From the NCBI RefSeq assembly GCF_010091945.1, contig NZ_WVIE01000007.1, positions 62,001 to 126,000 on the forward strand: a stretch of 64,000 bases of DNA, given 5' to 3'. Below the pieces are notes generated by a model. That model saw nothing but the letters and a program-made list of their open reading frames with translations. It ran no database searches and was not told where the DNA came from. Origin of the DNA: Myxacorys almedinensis A. Lineage in GTDB: Bacteria > Cyanobacteriota > Cyanobacteriia > Leptolyngbyales > Leptolyngbyaceae. Numbering within the stretch: the stretch's first letter is position 1; the number at the start of each line of letters is the position of its first letter. Made by a program: the position numbers and the translations under genes. Below are positions 8,439-17,605 of this stretch, one piece after another.

Positions 8439-9143
8439 ATGACTGCCGAAAGCCAACTCATTTCTGGCAAGGTAATTCGGGCATTTGTCAGACGCAGTGT
8501 GAGACCATTTGTTCTAGAAGCGCTAGATGGTCAACTCATAAAACGGTTGTTTGACATCCTATTTTCGTTGACAGTACTCATTCTGTTTTCCCCGGTTTAC
8601 TTGCTAATCGCATTGCTGATTGTCCTGAGTTCATCAGGTTCCATTTTTTACGTTCAAGAACGAGTTGGGAAGAACTACAAGCGGTTTAGATGCATCAAAT
8701 TTAGGACGATGGTTGCCAACGCAGACGAAATGTTGCTAGAGATGTTGCAAACTTCTCCTCATTTGCGTCAAGAATTTGAAACGAACTTCAAACTGAAACA
8801 TGATCCCCGCATTACCTGGATCGGGCATTTTTTAAGGATCACCAGCCTTGATGAATTTCCCCAGTTTTGGAATGTGCTGATGGGGGATATGAGCGTTGTT
8901 GGTCCTCGCCCGTTGGTGGTAGAAGAACTGCCCAAATACAGACCTCACATCGCCGCAATTTTAACGATTCGCCCTGGCATTACTGGGCTGTGGCAAGTCT
9001 CTGGGCGCAACGATATTCCTTATCCTCAGCGCGTCAGGATCGATTTGCACTATGCTACCTTCAGAACTTTCTGGCTAGACTTATGGATTATCTTTAAAAC
9101 GATCGGCGTGGTTGTTTTTCCAAAAAATAATGGAGCGTATTGA
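8439..9143 (+). CDS. Polyprenyl-phosphate sugar-1-phosphate transferase
   Basis: Bacterial sugar transferase family (PF02397; WcaJ/PssA/RfbP type), which moves hexose-1-phosphate from a nucleotide sugar to undecaprenyl phosphate and so primes polysaccharide repeat assembly. A single hydrophobic segment (about residues 30-60) precedes the catalytic domain. Conserved features are YKRFRCIKFRTMVANAD, RITSLDEFPQFWNVLMGDMS, VVGPRPL and RPGITGLWQVSGR. This is the short form without the extra N-terminal membrane domain. The start at ATG 8439 is chosen over the upstream in-frame ATG at 8412 because AAGGAG lies just before it. Confidence 0.92.
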   Translation: MTAESQLISGKVIRAFVRRSVRPFVLEALDGQLIKRLFDILFSLTVLILFSPVYLLIALLIVLSSSGSIFYVQERVGKNYKRFRCIKFRTMVANADEMLLEMLQTSPHLRQEFETNFKLKHDPRITWIGHFLRITSLDEFPQFWNVLMGDMSVVGPRPLVVEELPKYRPHIAAILTIRPGITGLWQVSGRNDIPYPQRVRIDLHYATFRTFWLDLWIIFKTIGVVVFPKNNGAY

Positions 9144-9207
9144 AGTCTCCTTTGCGGAATCTGATTGATCGGCTTTTAGTTCAAGCCAAAAAAGTGCATC
9201 GCACACC

Positions 9208-9468
9208 TCAATCAGCAAATTCTAGCGAATCATAATTTAACTCTGGTAGAGGGGCATCTGAATGTATCAATTTCAGATGCCCCTTTTCTTTAAAGGTGAT
9301 ATTAGGTTGCAAATTTTTCAAGTCATCCGGATTAACGCGGAGATAGCCGAAACTATTAGGCGTATACCAGGTCTGCAATATTTCTGTGCTGAGCAAATTG
9401 CTTTGACCGCCCACTTGTGGCACTGAGCAAGTTTGTCGGTTCGTAGAGCTAGTGAAAGGCACCGCCAT
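9208..9468 (-). CDS. Small hypothetical protein
   Basis: An 86-residue reading frame with balanced, protein-like composition and no membrane segment or recognised domain (for example QTWYTPNSFGYLRVNPDDL). It occupies an otherwise empty 510-base interval between two same-direction genes on the other strand. A strong plus-strand terminator hairpin lies inside its 3' half, which weakens the case. I do not recognise the family. It may be a genuine small cyanobacterial gene or a fortuitous ORF. Confidence 0.4.
   Translation of the reverse strand: MAVPFTSSTNRQTCSVPQVGGQSNLLSTEILQTWYTPNSFGYLRVNPDDLKNLQPNITFKEKGHLKLIHSDAPLPELNYDSLEFAD
9250..9291 (+). terminator. Intrinsic terminator after the sugar transferase gene
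   Basis: AGGGGCATCTGAA (9250-9262) is a perfect 13-bp complement of TTCAGATGCCCCT (9272-9284), with a 9-base loop and a following TTTTCTTT. Orientation and T run fit termination of plus-strand transcription from the sugar transferase gene that ends at 9143. Confidence 0.88.
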
Positions 9469-9655
9469 TGTTTCACAAAAGACCTACGTAGTTAACAATA
9501 GCTTGATGTTGCTTGGGCATCTGCCCGTGGGATTACTAGGGAGAGAACTTTTGGGCTAGATTAGCGTTACATTAAAGCGAAACTATGGGTTATCGTCGCT
9601 TAATTTACAGCGATCGCGCCCTGTCTATGTAGTTGCAGGTGAGGAACATTTAAGT

Positions 9656-10735
9656 ATGACGCAGCGTAAACGCGCACTGTTAACGGGGATCACGGGTCAA
9701 GATGGCTCCTATTTGAGTGAGCTACTGCTCGAAAAAGGCTACGAAGTTCATGGCATCATTCGTAGGACTTCCACATTTAACACCGATCGGATCGATCACA
9801 TCTACGAAGACCCGCATATTGAAGGCGCACAATTGTTTCTTCACTACGGCGACCTGACCGATGGCACGACCCTGCGGCGTATTTTAGAAGAAGTGCAGCC
9901 CAGCGAACTTTATAACCTAGGTGCTCAGTCTCACGTTCGCGTTAGTTTCGATGCGCCAGAATATACGGCAGATGCGGTCGGCATGGGCGCTCTTCGGCTG
10001 CTCGAAGCCACCCGCGACTACCAGCAGCGTACTGGCAACGAAGTCCGGTATTACCAGGCTGGCTCTTCTGAGATGTATGGAAAAGTGGTGGAAGTTCCCC
10101 AAACGGAAGCCACACCGTTTTATCCTCGCAGTCCCTACGCTTGCGCGAAAATGTTCGCTCACTGGCAAACCGTAAATTACCGGGAATCTTATGATATGTT
10201 TGCCGCCAACGGCATTCTGTTTAATCATGAATCTCCCCGGCGCGGTGAAACGTTTGTCACCCGCAAAATCACCCGTGCGATCGCGCAGATTGTGGCAGGG
10301 CGTCAAAAGAAACTGTACATGGGCAATCTCGATGCCAAACGAGATTGGGGCTATGCCAAAGACTACGTTCGTGCCATGTGGCTGATGTTGCAGCAAGACC
10401 GGGCAGATGATTATGTAGTCGCCACAGGCGAAACCCACTCGGTGCAAGAGTTTCTCACCATCGCGTTTGGGCGGGTCAACCTTGACTGGCAAGCCTACGT
10501 TGAGTTTGATGAGCGCTATTTACGACCGACAGAAGTAGATCTGCTGATTGGCAATCCGGCGAAAGCCAAGCAAAAACTGGGCTGGGAGCCATCAGTTACG
10601 TTTGAAGAGTTGGTGCATCTGATGGTGGATGCCGATCTCAGAGCCTTGGGGCTAAAAACCTCAGCCAATAGCAACGGCGAGCATAGCACCGACTATGCCA
10701 CCGTGCGTCAGAGTCTTGCGGGCATCTCTTTCTAA
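9656..10735 (+). CDS. gmd: GDP-mannose 4,6-dehydratase
   Basis: Short-chain dehydrogenase that converts GDP-D-mannose to GDP-4-keto-6-deoxymannose, the first step to GDP-L-fucose and related sugars. The 359-residue protein has the NADP-binding [10 protein letters not shown] near residues 11-20, the catalytic region with SSEMYGKV and [12 protein letters not shown] (Tyr-x3-Lys), and the substrate-binding [18 protein letters not shown]. It is followed by fcl, which uses its product. An intercistronic hairpin lies between the two. Confidence 0.97.
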   Translation: MTQRKRALLTGITGQDGSYLSELLLEKGYEVHGIIRRTSTFNTDRIDHIYEDPHIEGAQLFLHYGDLTDGTTLRRILEEVQPSELYNLGAQSHVRVSFDAPEYTADAVGMGALRLLEATRDYQQRTGNEVRYYQAGSSEMYGKVVEVPQTEATPFYPRSPYACAKMFAHWQTVNYRESYDMFAANGILFNHESPRRGETFVTRKITRAIAQIVAGRQKKLYMGNLDAKRDWGYAKDYVRAMWLMLQQDRADDYVVATGETHSVQEFLTIAFGRVNLDWQAYVEFDERYLRPTEVDLLIGNPAKAKQKLGWEPSVTFEELVHLMVDADLRALGLKTSANSNGEHSTDYATVRQSLAGISF

Positions 10736-10787
10736 GGATGGTGGAGTGATCTAATTCCCATTCTCTCGTGCCCTAGCTCTCTTCCCT

Positions 10788-10817
10788 AGGGAGCAGAAAC
10801 CAACATTTTTGCTCCCT
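10788..10817 (+). terminator. Hairpin between gmd and fcl
   Basis: AGGGAGCA (10788-10795) pairs perfectly with TGCTCCCT (10810-10817) around a 14-base loop. The tail is only weakly T-rich, so this may attenuate or process the gmd-fcl transcript rather than fully terminate it. Confidence 0.45.
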
Positions 10818-10918
10818 TTCGTGGGGGAGAGGGGTTGAGGATGAGGGCAACGATCGCGGTGAGATTTAATCCCCATTCTTAACTTTGGTTCGTTTCATGC
10901 AGTGAGCACCGTCAAACC

Positions 10919-11869
10919 ATGACCTCCACACCGTTAGATTTCAGCAACAAACGTATTCTTGTGACTGGTGGAGCAGGATTCTTGGGTCGCCAAGTTGTGA
11001 GCCAGCTTTGCCAAGCAGGGGCCGACCCTGAGAAGATCACGGTTCCGCGATCGCACGATCTCGACCTTACTCAGCTAGAAAACTGCCAGCGTGCCGTAGC
11101 CCATCAGGATATGGTCATTCACCTAGCGGCCCATGTAGGAGGCATCGGTTTGAACCGGGAAAAGCCCGCCGAATTGTTTTACGACAATTTAATGATGGGA
11201 ACCCAACTGATTCATTCGGCAATGCAGGCAGGAATTCAAAAGTTTGTCTGTGTGGGCACCATTTGTGCTTACCCCAAGTTTACCCCGGTTCCGTTTAAGG
11301 AAGACGACCTGTGGAATGGCTACCCAGAGGAGACCAATGCACCCTATGGCATTGCCAAAAAAGCGCTGCTTGTTCAGCTTCAGGCCTATCGTCAGCAATA
11401 TGGGTTTGATGGCATTTACCTGCTGCCCGTGAACCTGTATGGACCAGAAGACAACTTCGATCCGCGTAGTTCTCATGTGATTCCGGCACTGATCCGCAAA
11501 GTTTATGAAGCTCAGCAACGGGGAGACACTCAACTTTTGGTGTGGGGAGATGGCAGCCCAACTCGTGAATTTCTCTATTCGCAAGATGCGGCGCGGGGAA
11601 TTGTGATGGCGGCTCAGCGCTATAGCGATGCGGAACCTGTCAACTTGGGAACGGGGTATGAAATCTCGATTCGTGATTTGATCACCCTGATTTGCAAGGT
11701 GATGGAATTTGAGGGCGAGATTGTTTGGCAAACCGACCAACCCAACGGGCAACCACGGCGCTGTCTAGATACGCATCGGGCAAAAGAGGCGTTTGGATTT
11801 ATGGCTCAAGTTGGGTTTGAAGAAGGGCTAAACCGTACGATCGCATGGTATCGCCAAAATGCTCAATAG
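10919..11869 (+). CDS. fcl: GDP-L-fucose synthase
   Basis: Epimerase-reductase that turns the Gmd product into GDP-L-fucose using NADPH. The 316-residue protein has the nucleotide-binding [11 protein letters not shown] near residues 17-27, the active-site segment with GTICAYP and the Tyr-x3-Lys motif YGIAKKALL, and the substrate-binding [20 protein letters not shown]. Together with gmd this gives a complete two-step GDP-fucose route, so fucose is likely a component of the surface polysaccharide made by the neighbouring transferases. Confidence 0.95.
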   Translation: MTSTPLDFSNKRILVTGGAGFLGRQVVSQLCQAGADPEKITVPRSHDLDLTQLENCQRAVAHQDMVIHLAAHVGGIGLNREKPAELFYDNLMMGTQLIHSAMQAGIQKFVCVGTICAYPKFTPVPFKEDDLWNGYPEETNAPYGIAKKALLVQLQAYRQQYGFDGIYLLPVNLYGPEDNFDPRSSHVIPALIRKVYEAQQRGDTQLLVWGDGSPTREFLYSQDAARGIVMAAQRYSDAEPVNLGTGYEISIRDLITLICKVMEFEGEIVWQTDQPNGQPRRCLDTHRAKEAFGFMAQVGFEEGLNRTIAWYRQNAQ

Positions 11870-12004
11870 TCTTTCCTAGGCATAACGCGACTCAGGGCAG
11901 AACCAGCCATGGGGCTGCAACTTCGCCCGACTGGGTGACCCCCTTGGATGAAGCGCCGGTGAGGCTATAGACATTATCCTATAGGGCGAATAGAGCACAG
12001 ATTT

Positions 12005-12054
12005 CCCGGTAGGCAATGGATGGGGGCATCTATTGTCTTTCCGGGGATTTTCTT
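12005..12054 (+). terminator. Imperfect long hairpin after fcl
   Basis: CCCGG at 12005-12009 through GATG at 12019-12022 pairs with 12027-12045 to give about 17 bp with one mismatch, one bulge and G-U pairs around a GGGG loop, followed by ATTTTCTTT. It lies between the convergent fcl and yebC genes and could serve as terminator for fcl. Confidence 0.55.
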
Positions 12055-12081
12055 TGATCTTGATTTTGCGCGCAGATTGGC

Positions 12082-12891
12082 TTAGACGAAGGCTGCGATC
12101 AGCATTTCTGCAAGATCAAAGTTGGCGGTGGCAGTTTGCACGTCGTCGAGATCATCTAGAGCGTCCATGAGTTTGAGCAGCGATCGCGCCTGCTCAGCAT
12201 CAGTAATTTCAACCGTGGTTTGAGGCTGCCATCGCAATTCTACTTGAGTGACAGTGTAGCCTCTGTCTTGAAGGGTTTGGCTCAAGGCTTCCAGGGTTTC
12301 AACGCCCGTAAACACTTCTACAATGTACCCGTCTTCGGTGGTGCTGACTTCATAGGTGTCGGCTCCCCCTTCGAGGCAGGCTTCGAGCAGGGCTTCTTCA
12401 TCGATCGCTGCGGTTGGGGTGGGTCGCTGGCGTCCGCGGCGGCTATCTTGGGAGAAAAACGAGAGTTCTGCTACGCCTTTTTGTTCAAACATCCAACTTA
12501 CGCACCCTGTTTCCCCCAGGTTTCCGCCATTTTTGCTGAAGGCTTCTCGTAGGATGGCTGCCGTTCGGTTGCGGTTGTCGGTAAGCGCTTCGACTAAAAC
12601 CGCCACCCCGCCCGCTCCGTAGCCTTCGTAGCGAATGGATTCGAGACCGTCGTTCGATCCAAAACTGCCTGCGCCCTTGGCGATCGCGCGGTCGATATTG
12701 TCGTTGGGGATGCCGACGGCTTTTGCCTTAGCGATCGCAGTTCTCAACTGAAAATTGGCGGTCGGATCAGGAACACCACAGCGAGCCGCAACGATGATCT
12801 CCCGCGAAATTTTGGTAAATACTTTTCCCTTAACTGCATCAACTCTGGCTTTCTGACGCTTAATATTTGCCCACTTGCTGTGTCCTGCCAT
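12082..12891 (-). CDS. YebC/PmpR family protein
   Basis: The N-terminus MAGHSKWANIKRQKARVDAVKGKVFTK-type start and IIVAARCG, then the segment with VGIPNDNIDRAIAKG and YEGYGAGGVAVLVEALTDNRNRT, are diagnostic of YebC/PmpR/TACO1. Members are described as transcriptional regulators and, more recently, as factors that help ribosomes translate difficult sequences. The 269-residue length is slightly above the usual 240-250 because of a basic, proline-rich insert near residues 148-165 (around SRRGRQRPTPT). It is a single gene, with sugar transporter genes upstream on the same strand. Confidence 0.93.
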   Translation of the reverse strand: MAGHSKWANIKRQKARVDAVKGKVFTKISREIIVAARCGVPDPTANFQLRTAIAKAKAVGIPNDNIDRAIAKGAGSFGSNDGLESIRYEGYGAGGVAVLVEALTDNRNRTAAILREAFSKNGGNLGETGCVSWMFEQKGVAELSFFSQDSRRGRQRPTPTAAIDEEALLEACLEGGADTYEVSTTEDGYIVEVFTGVETLEALSQTLQDRGYTVTQVELRWQPQTTVEITDAEQARSLLKLMDALDDLDDVQTATANFDLAEMLIAAFV

Positions 12892-12961
12892 ACCTGACGC
12901 CGAGCGAAATGATCACGATGTTCGATATATAGGATATCCAAAATTGGCAGCGTTGGAGCGA

Positions 12962-13792
12962 TTAACTTTTCCCGCCGGTAAACGTGACGCCCTGAATAAA
13001 GTAGCGGTTAAAAAAGGCGTAAATTGCCAGCGCTGGCAGAGTAAACACCATGGATGCTGCCATGATGTAGTTCCAGTAGGTAATATACTGACCTTTAAAA
13101 GCATTTAAGCCAATTGGCAGGGTAAACATATCTGGATCAGACATCACGACCAGAGGCAGTAAAAACTCGTTCCAAGATCCCATAAAAATAAAAATAGTTT
13201 GCGCGGCTAGGGCAGGTTTTGCCAGGGGAAGCACCACTTGAAAAAAGGTTTCAAACCGATTTAAACCATCCAACGCCGCCGCTTCTTCTAGCTCTTTTGG
13301 AAAGTTAAGAAAAAACTGCCGCATCATAAAAATAAAGGTTGCATTCACAACCGTTGGTACAATCAGTCCTTGATAAGAATTGAGCCATCCTAAAGATTTG
13401 AGGATTAAAAACTTAGGCAATAATGTGATTTGAGCCGGAACAACAAGAACCGCCAAAATTAGAAAAAACAAAAATTGGTTTCCAGGAAACCTGACTCTAG
13501 CCAGGGCGTAGCCTGCCATCGAGTTGAACAGCAGGTTGAAAAACGTGACGATTAGCGCTACGATCGCACTGTTGAATAACCAACGCCCAAATCGCGGCTC
13601 TTGCAAGAAAATTTGTTTGTAATTATCAAACGTAAATGAGTTGGGAATAAAATTAGAGCCGCCAGAGGAGATTTCTGCAAGGGATTTAAACGATGCAGAT
13701 AGTGCCCAAATAAATGGAATAAACGTGATAATGCCGTAGAGAATTAGTCCAATATAGAGAACTTTAATCGATCCGTGAAATGGTTTTTTCAT
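12962..13792 (-). CDS. Sugar ABC transporter permease, MalG type
   Basis: Inner-membrane permease of a CUT1 carbohydrate importer, 276 residues with six predicted transmembrane segments. The cytoplasmic EAA loop is clear (EAAALDGLNRFETFFQVVLP, about residues 180-199) and the N-terminal segment matches MalG-type proteins. It follows the MalF-type permease and a binding protein on the same strand. No ATPase gene is present in this cluster. Confidence 0.92.
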   Translation of the reverse strand: MKKPFHGSIKVLYIGLILYGIITFIPFIWALSASFKSLAEISSGGSNFIPNSFTFDNYKQIFLQEPRFGRWLFNSAIVALIVTFFNLLFNSMAGYALARVRFPGNQFLFFLILAVLVVPAQITLLPKFLILKSLGWLNSYQGLIVPTVVNATFIFMMRQFFLNFPKELEEAAALDGLNRFETFFQVVLPLAKPALAAQTIFIFMGSWNEFLLPLVVMSDPDMFTLPIGLNAFKGQYITYWNYIMAASMVFTLPALAIYAFFNRYFIQGVTFTGGKS

Positions 13793-13843
13793 AATGTTAA
13801 GCCCAATATCAGTTAAATGTTGACCCAGATGTTAATTCAAACA

Positions 13844-14749
13844 CTAATCCAAGCGTTCTTCTCCAAAGAACTGGCGCTGGATAATAGTGACTGTCATAAT
13901 CACAAGAGCAAGCACCAGAGTTAATGCTAAGGCGTATCCCATATCCAGATTTTTGAAAGCATATTGATAAATGAGAAGCACAATCGTAAGAGTTGCATTG
14001 TTTGGGCCACCCGAACCATTGGAAAAAATATAAGATTGATCAAACAATTGAAACGTTCCGATGATGCCCATAACTACGATAAAAAACGTTACTGGGCGAA
14101 GAAATGGCAATGTGATACACCAAAATTTTCCCCATCCGGTTGCACCGTCAATCGAAGCTGCTTCATACAAGCTTTCTGGCACATCTTGCAATGCTGCCAA
14201 ATAAATCACCATGAATAGCGGTGCAGTCGCCCAAATGTTCATAATCATGATGCCCCTAAGAGCAACTTCTGGATCACCTAGCCAATTGTAAGTTGGTAAG
14301 CTAAAGAAGCTAAGAACGTTATTCAGTAGCCCATTGGAGTTATAAATCCACATAAAAATTAGCGTTAACACAGCAGACGATGTGACAGTGGGTAAAAAGA
14401 AAGCAACCCGAAACAGGCTTCTGCCTTTGATTTTGGCATTTAGGGCAAGGGCTAATCCTAAGGCTAAAAGGGTCTGAATCGGAACGACGATCGCGACATA
14501 TTGCATCGTGTTTTTTAGCGCGATCGCAACTCGCTCATCGCCTTGAATTCTCATGAAATTTTTTAGCCCTGTGAAACGGTAGCTGACCTCACCTAGCAGA
14601 TTCACACTGTGGAAGGCAAGCACGATCGCATACAGCACTGGCAACACCAGAAAGATACCCAAAACAATCAGCGTCGGGGTCATGAACAGGTATCCAGAAA
14701 GCGCTTCTTGAATGTTGCGTCGTTTGAGGAACTCACTTTTTAGCGTCAT
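13844..14749 (-). CDS. Sugar ABC transporter permease, MalF type
   Basis: Partner permease of the CUT1 importer, 301 residues, six transmembrane segments beginning with YLFMTPTLIVLGIFLVLPVL. The EAA loop reads EAASIDGATGWGKFWCITLP. Spacing to the upstream binding-protein gene is about 30 bases and to the downstream permease about 50 bases, so the three are likely one operon. Confidence 0.92.
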   Translation of the reverse strand: MTLKSEFLKRRNIQEALSGYLFMTPTLIVLGIFLVLPVLYAIVLAFHSVNLLGEVSYRFTGLKNFMRIQGDERVAIALKNTMQYVAIVVPIQTLLALGLALALNAKIKGRSLFRVAFFLPTVTSSAVLTLIFMWIYNSNGLLNNVLSFFSLPTYNWLGDPEVALRGIMIMNIWATAPLFMVIYLAALQDVPESLYEAASIDGATGWGKFWCITLPFLRPVTFFIVVMGIIGTFQLFDQSYIFSNGSGGPNNATLTIVLLIYQYAFKNLDMGYALALTLVLALVIMTVTIIQRQFFGEERLD

Positions 14750-14781
14750 TTGTTTTGGTTGGCACTATTGAGTTGACACGA

Positions 14782-16038
14782 TTAATTTGACCAATAAATT
14801 TCTCGATTCGCGGTGTCTTGAGCCTTTTTCATAGCATCCTTCAAAGGCTGTTGCCCCAACAGGGCGCTGATAAACTGATTGTCAAAGCTGGTCATCACGG
14901 TGGGCAGCGTTTCACCAGATTGCCAGATAGTAGCGTAGGTTGCCCCCGTCGCCAGTGGCGCATAGAGAGGATCGCGATCGTACTTCAGTGCTGCCGCGAC
15001 TGACTGCCGCGATGGCAACGCTAATCCTTCGGTTGCCCAAGACTTCATCCCGTCTTTGCTAGTCAAAAATTCGATCAGTTTCCACGCTGCATCTTTGTGT
15101 TTCGATTGGCGATTCATCACGTAGGCCACGGTAAATGCCATTGTGCCTTTTTTACCGTTGAGAGTGGGAACCTCTGCGATCGCAAATTTTAGATCGGGAA
15201 ACGTTTCTTTGAGGTAAGGAATCGCCCATGCGCCCTCGATCGCCATGGCAATTTTGCCCTGCCCAAAGGCTTCACTGTTCGAGTTTGCGCCAACATCCGA
15301 TGGCTGGGCAACGGTGCGATCGCGGCGATATTGATCCACCAAAAGCTGCAAGCCTTTCACGGCGTTGGGGGTGGCAAAACTCGCATAGTTGTTGTGATCC
15401 GTCAGCCTGCCGCCAAAGGCTTGGATCATAAATAGCTGACGGGGCAGTTCGGGGGCAATGCCCATGCCATAGCGATCGGGCTTACCGTCTCGATTGGTGT
15501 CAACCGTTAACTGCTTGGCATGCTGCGTCAGTTCAGCCCACGTTTTAGGCGGTTGAGCGAGCTTGGCGTTTTGAAACGCAGTGGTGTTGTAGAAAAGCGC
15601 CAGCGTCGAAAAATCTTTGGGAACGCCGTAGAGTTTGCCGTTTTGCTGAAAGGCAGTTAAGAGCGAAGGTTCAAAGTCGGCAAGATCGTAGCTGGGCGTG
15701 ATGTACGCATTGAGGGGTTCTAAAACACCACTCTTCATTAGCATCGGAGCCTCAAATGCCTCTAGGTAAAACACATCCGGAGCCACATCGCCGATCAGCC
15801 GAGTTTTGATCACGTCCATATATTGGCTATTGATCACTTCCCGCTTGACTTTGATGTTGGGATGTTTGATCTCAAAGTCATTGATCACGCTTGCTAAAAG
15901 TTTTGACTCGTTGGGATTGCTTTGCCATCCGCTCAGTGTAATTTCAATGGGTGCATTTGCATTTCTAGACTTTAACTGACACGAAAAGAGAAGTAAAAAC
16001 AAACCGAAACAAGTCCACCTTGAAACCCAATTTTTCAT
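14782..16038 (-). CDS. Sugar ABC transporter substrate-binding lipoprotein
   Basis: Family 1 extracellular solute-binding protein (UgpB/MalE-like). From the ATG at 16038 the signal region ends at the lipobox LLFSC, with Cys20 as the lipid-anchored residue. The family pattern is seen in ITLSGWQSNPNESKLLASVI, FYNTTAFQNA, PPKTWAELTQHAKQLT and AMAIEGAWAIPYL. Residues about 178-186 read DTNRDGKPD, an EF-hand-like calcium loop common in this family. An upstream ATG at 16077 is in frame, but the later start gives a normal signal peptide. It heads the operon with the two permeases. The substrate is unknown. Confidence 0.9.
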   Translation of the reverse strand: MKNWVSRWTCFGLFLLLFSCQLKSRNANAPIEITLSGWQSNPNESKLLASVINDFEIKHPNIKVKREVINSQYMDVIKTRLIGDVAPDVFYLEAFEAPMLMKSGVLEPLNAYITPSYDLADFEPSLLTAFQQNGKLYGVPKDFSTLALFYNTTAFQNAKLAQPPKTWAELTQHAKQLTVDTNRDGKPDRYGMGIAPELPRQLFMIQAFGGRLTDHNNYASFATPNAVKGLQLLVDQYRRDRTVAQPSDVGANSNSEAFGQGKIAMAIEGAWAIPYLKETFPDLKFAIAEVPTLNGKKGTMAFTVAYVMNRQSKHKDAAWKLIEFLTSKDGMKSWATEGLALPSRQSVAAALKYDRDPLYAPLATGATYATIWQSGETLPTVMTSFDNQFISALLGQQPLKDAMKKAQDTANREIYWSN

Positions 16039-16124
16039 ACCAAAACGAACCTGCGATCGCCACAAAGGTAAATCCATCTTTCATAATGACTCTTGAGACT
16101 GCAACTGTGGTGGAGTGCTGACAA

Positions 16125-17576
16125 ATGGTTATGGTTATTCACAAATGGCTCAGAAGTTTGAGCGCGAAGCGTCGTCGCGTAGCGGCACCCCCACTCAACG
16201 GCGCGATCGCCCTTCCCCGCCAAAGGCTCACTGCCCAGATTCTCCCCCTCCTCGCTGCCTTCTGCCTCGGTTTTCTCCTGGTCGGATGCCAGCCCCAGCC
16301 CCCTGCCGCTGTCACCCACCTCACCCTCTGGCAGGGGGTAAATCCGCCGCCCAATCGAGATGTGCTGCAAACATTGGTAGACAAATTTAACCAGCAGCAT
16401 GGAGAAATTTATGTGGAATCGCTGTATGTTGGGCAAGGTGATCAGCAAGTGCCAAAAATTTTGGCGGCTGTGGTGGGAAATGCCGCGCCGAATATGTTGT
16501 GGTATGCGCCGATGATTACAGGGCAATTGGTTGAGCTTGGGGCGCTAAAACCCCTTGATGACTGGCTGGCAGCGTCTCCGGTTGCCGCAGAGGTCGATCC
16601 GGCGCTCAAAGAATCGACTCAGTACGACGGGCAAACCTGGTCGGTGCCGTTTGGGACAAATAATGTCGGAATTTACTATCGTCCGAGTTTGTTTAAAGCT
16701 GCCGGAATTGAGGAACTCCCGAAGACATGGAACGAGTTGCGGCAAGTGGCAAAGCGGCTGACTCGTGACACCAACGGCGATGGGCGACCCGATCAGCACG
16801 GAATGTTGTTGCCGCTTGGCAAGGGAGAATGGACAGTGTTTACCTGGCTGCCGTTTTTGTGGAGTGGGGGCGGTGAGTTGGTGGATCAAACCGTCAACTT
16901 AGAGAAAAAGGGGACGCTCATCTTTGGCAACCAGATCCGCTCAGGTGCAGTTCTTCCAGCCTCATCGGCGACCAGCGCTGATATTAATCTCGTGAATGCA
17001 GGTGCGATCGCAGGGCTGCAATTTTGGCGTGATTTAGTCCAGGATGGCTCTGCAATTCTTTCTCAGCCCGAACGCGGCTACGAGCTAGATGGGTTTCTCT
17101 CTGGCAAAGTTGCCATGCAGCTATCCGGACCTTGGACACTCGGACAACTGCAATCGAGCAAGACCGATTTTGGCGTTTTCCCCATTCCCAAAGGGACTCA
17201 GCAAGGCACCTCCACTGGCGGCGAAAATTTGTTTCTGTTTCACTCGACGCCCGCGCAAGAACGGGCTGCCTTTACGTTTGCCGAATATGTGATGAGCGAA
17301 GCCTTTCAGACCGAATGGGCGATCGGCACAGGTTATCTTCCCACCAATCTAAACTCTCGCGAAAGTCAAGCATATCGGGAGTTTAGAGCAAAACAGCCCG
17401 CAGTGGATGTGTTTCTCAGTCAGGTAAAATATGGGCGATCGCGTCCCATTTTTCCGGGCTATAACCGTATTTCTGACCAGTTGGGACGAGCGATCGAAGC
17501 AACATTACTCGATCGCTCGTCTCCCGAAGCGGCGCTTTCTGAGTCTCAACATCGGCTCGATCTGATCTTTAAGTGA
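16125..17576 (+). CDS. Second family 1 solute-binding lipoprotein
   Basis: A 483-residue binding protein of the same broad family as its divergent neighbour but not a close copy. The signal region ends in the lipobox FLLVGC (Cys55); the preceding n-region is unusually long and basic, so the true start may be further in, although no later ATG precedes the hydrophobic stretch. The DTNGDGRPD calcium-loop-like motif is at about 215-223, after LPKTWNELRQVAKRLT. The end AIEATLLDRSSPEAAL is typical of sugar-binding proteins. It may provide a second specificity for the adjacent permeases. Confidence 0.88.
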   Translation: MVMVIHKWLRSLSAKRRRVAAPPLNGAIALPRQRLTAQILPLLAAFCLGFLLVGCQPQPPAAVTHLTLWQGVNPPPNRDVLQTLVDKFNQQHGEIYVESLYVGQGDQQVPKILAAVVGNAAPNMLWYAPMITGQLVELGALKPLDDWLAASPVAAEVDPALKESTQYDGQTWSVPFGTNNVGIYYRPSLFKAAGIEELPKTWNELRQVAKRLTRDTNGDGRPDQHGMLLPLGKGEWTVFTWLPFLWSGGGELVDQTVNLEKKGTLIFGNQIRSGAVLPASSATSADINLVNAGAIAGLQFWRDLVQDGSAILSQPERGYELDGFLSGKVAMQLSGPWTLGQLQSSKTDFGVFPIPKGTQQGTSTGGENLFLFHSTPAQERAAFTFAEYVMSEAFQTEWAIGTGYLPTNLNSRESQAYREFRAKQPAVDVFLSQVKYGRSRPIFPGYNRISDQLGRAIEATLLDRSSPEAALSESQHRLDLIFK

Positions 17577-17605
17577 GTCTTTAAGTGAGCGATTGAAGGG
17601 TGCGA

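Noticed and set aside
9917-10492. Minus-strand ORF of 191 codons
   Set aside because: Antisense shadow of gmd, whose identity is certain.
11189-11752. Minus-strand ORF of 187 codons
   Set aside because: Antisense shadow of fcl.
16035-16526. Minus-strand ORF of 163 codons
   Set aside because: Antisense to the second binding-protein gene; composition is artefactual.
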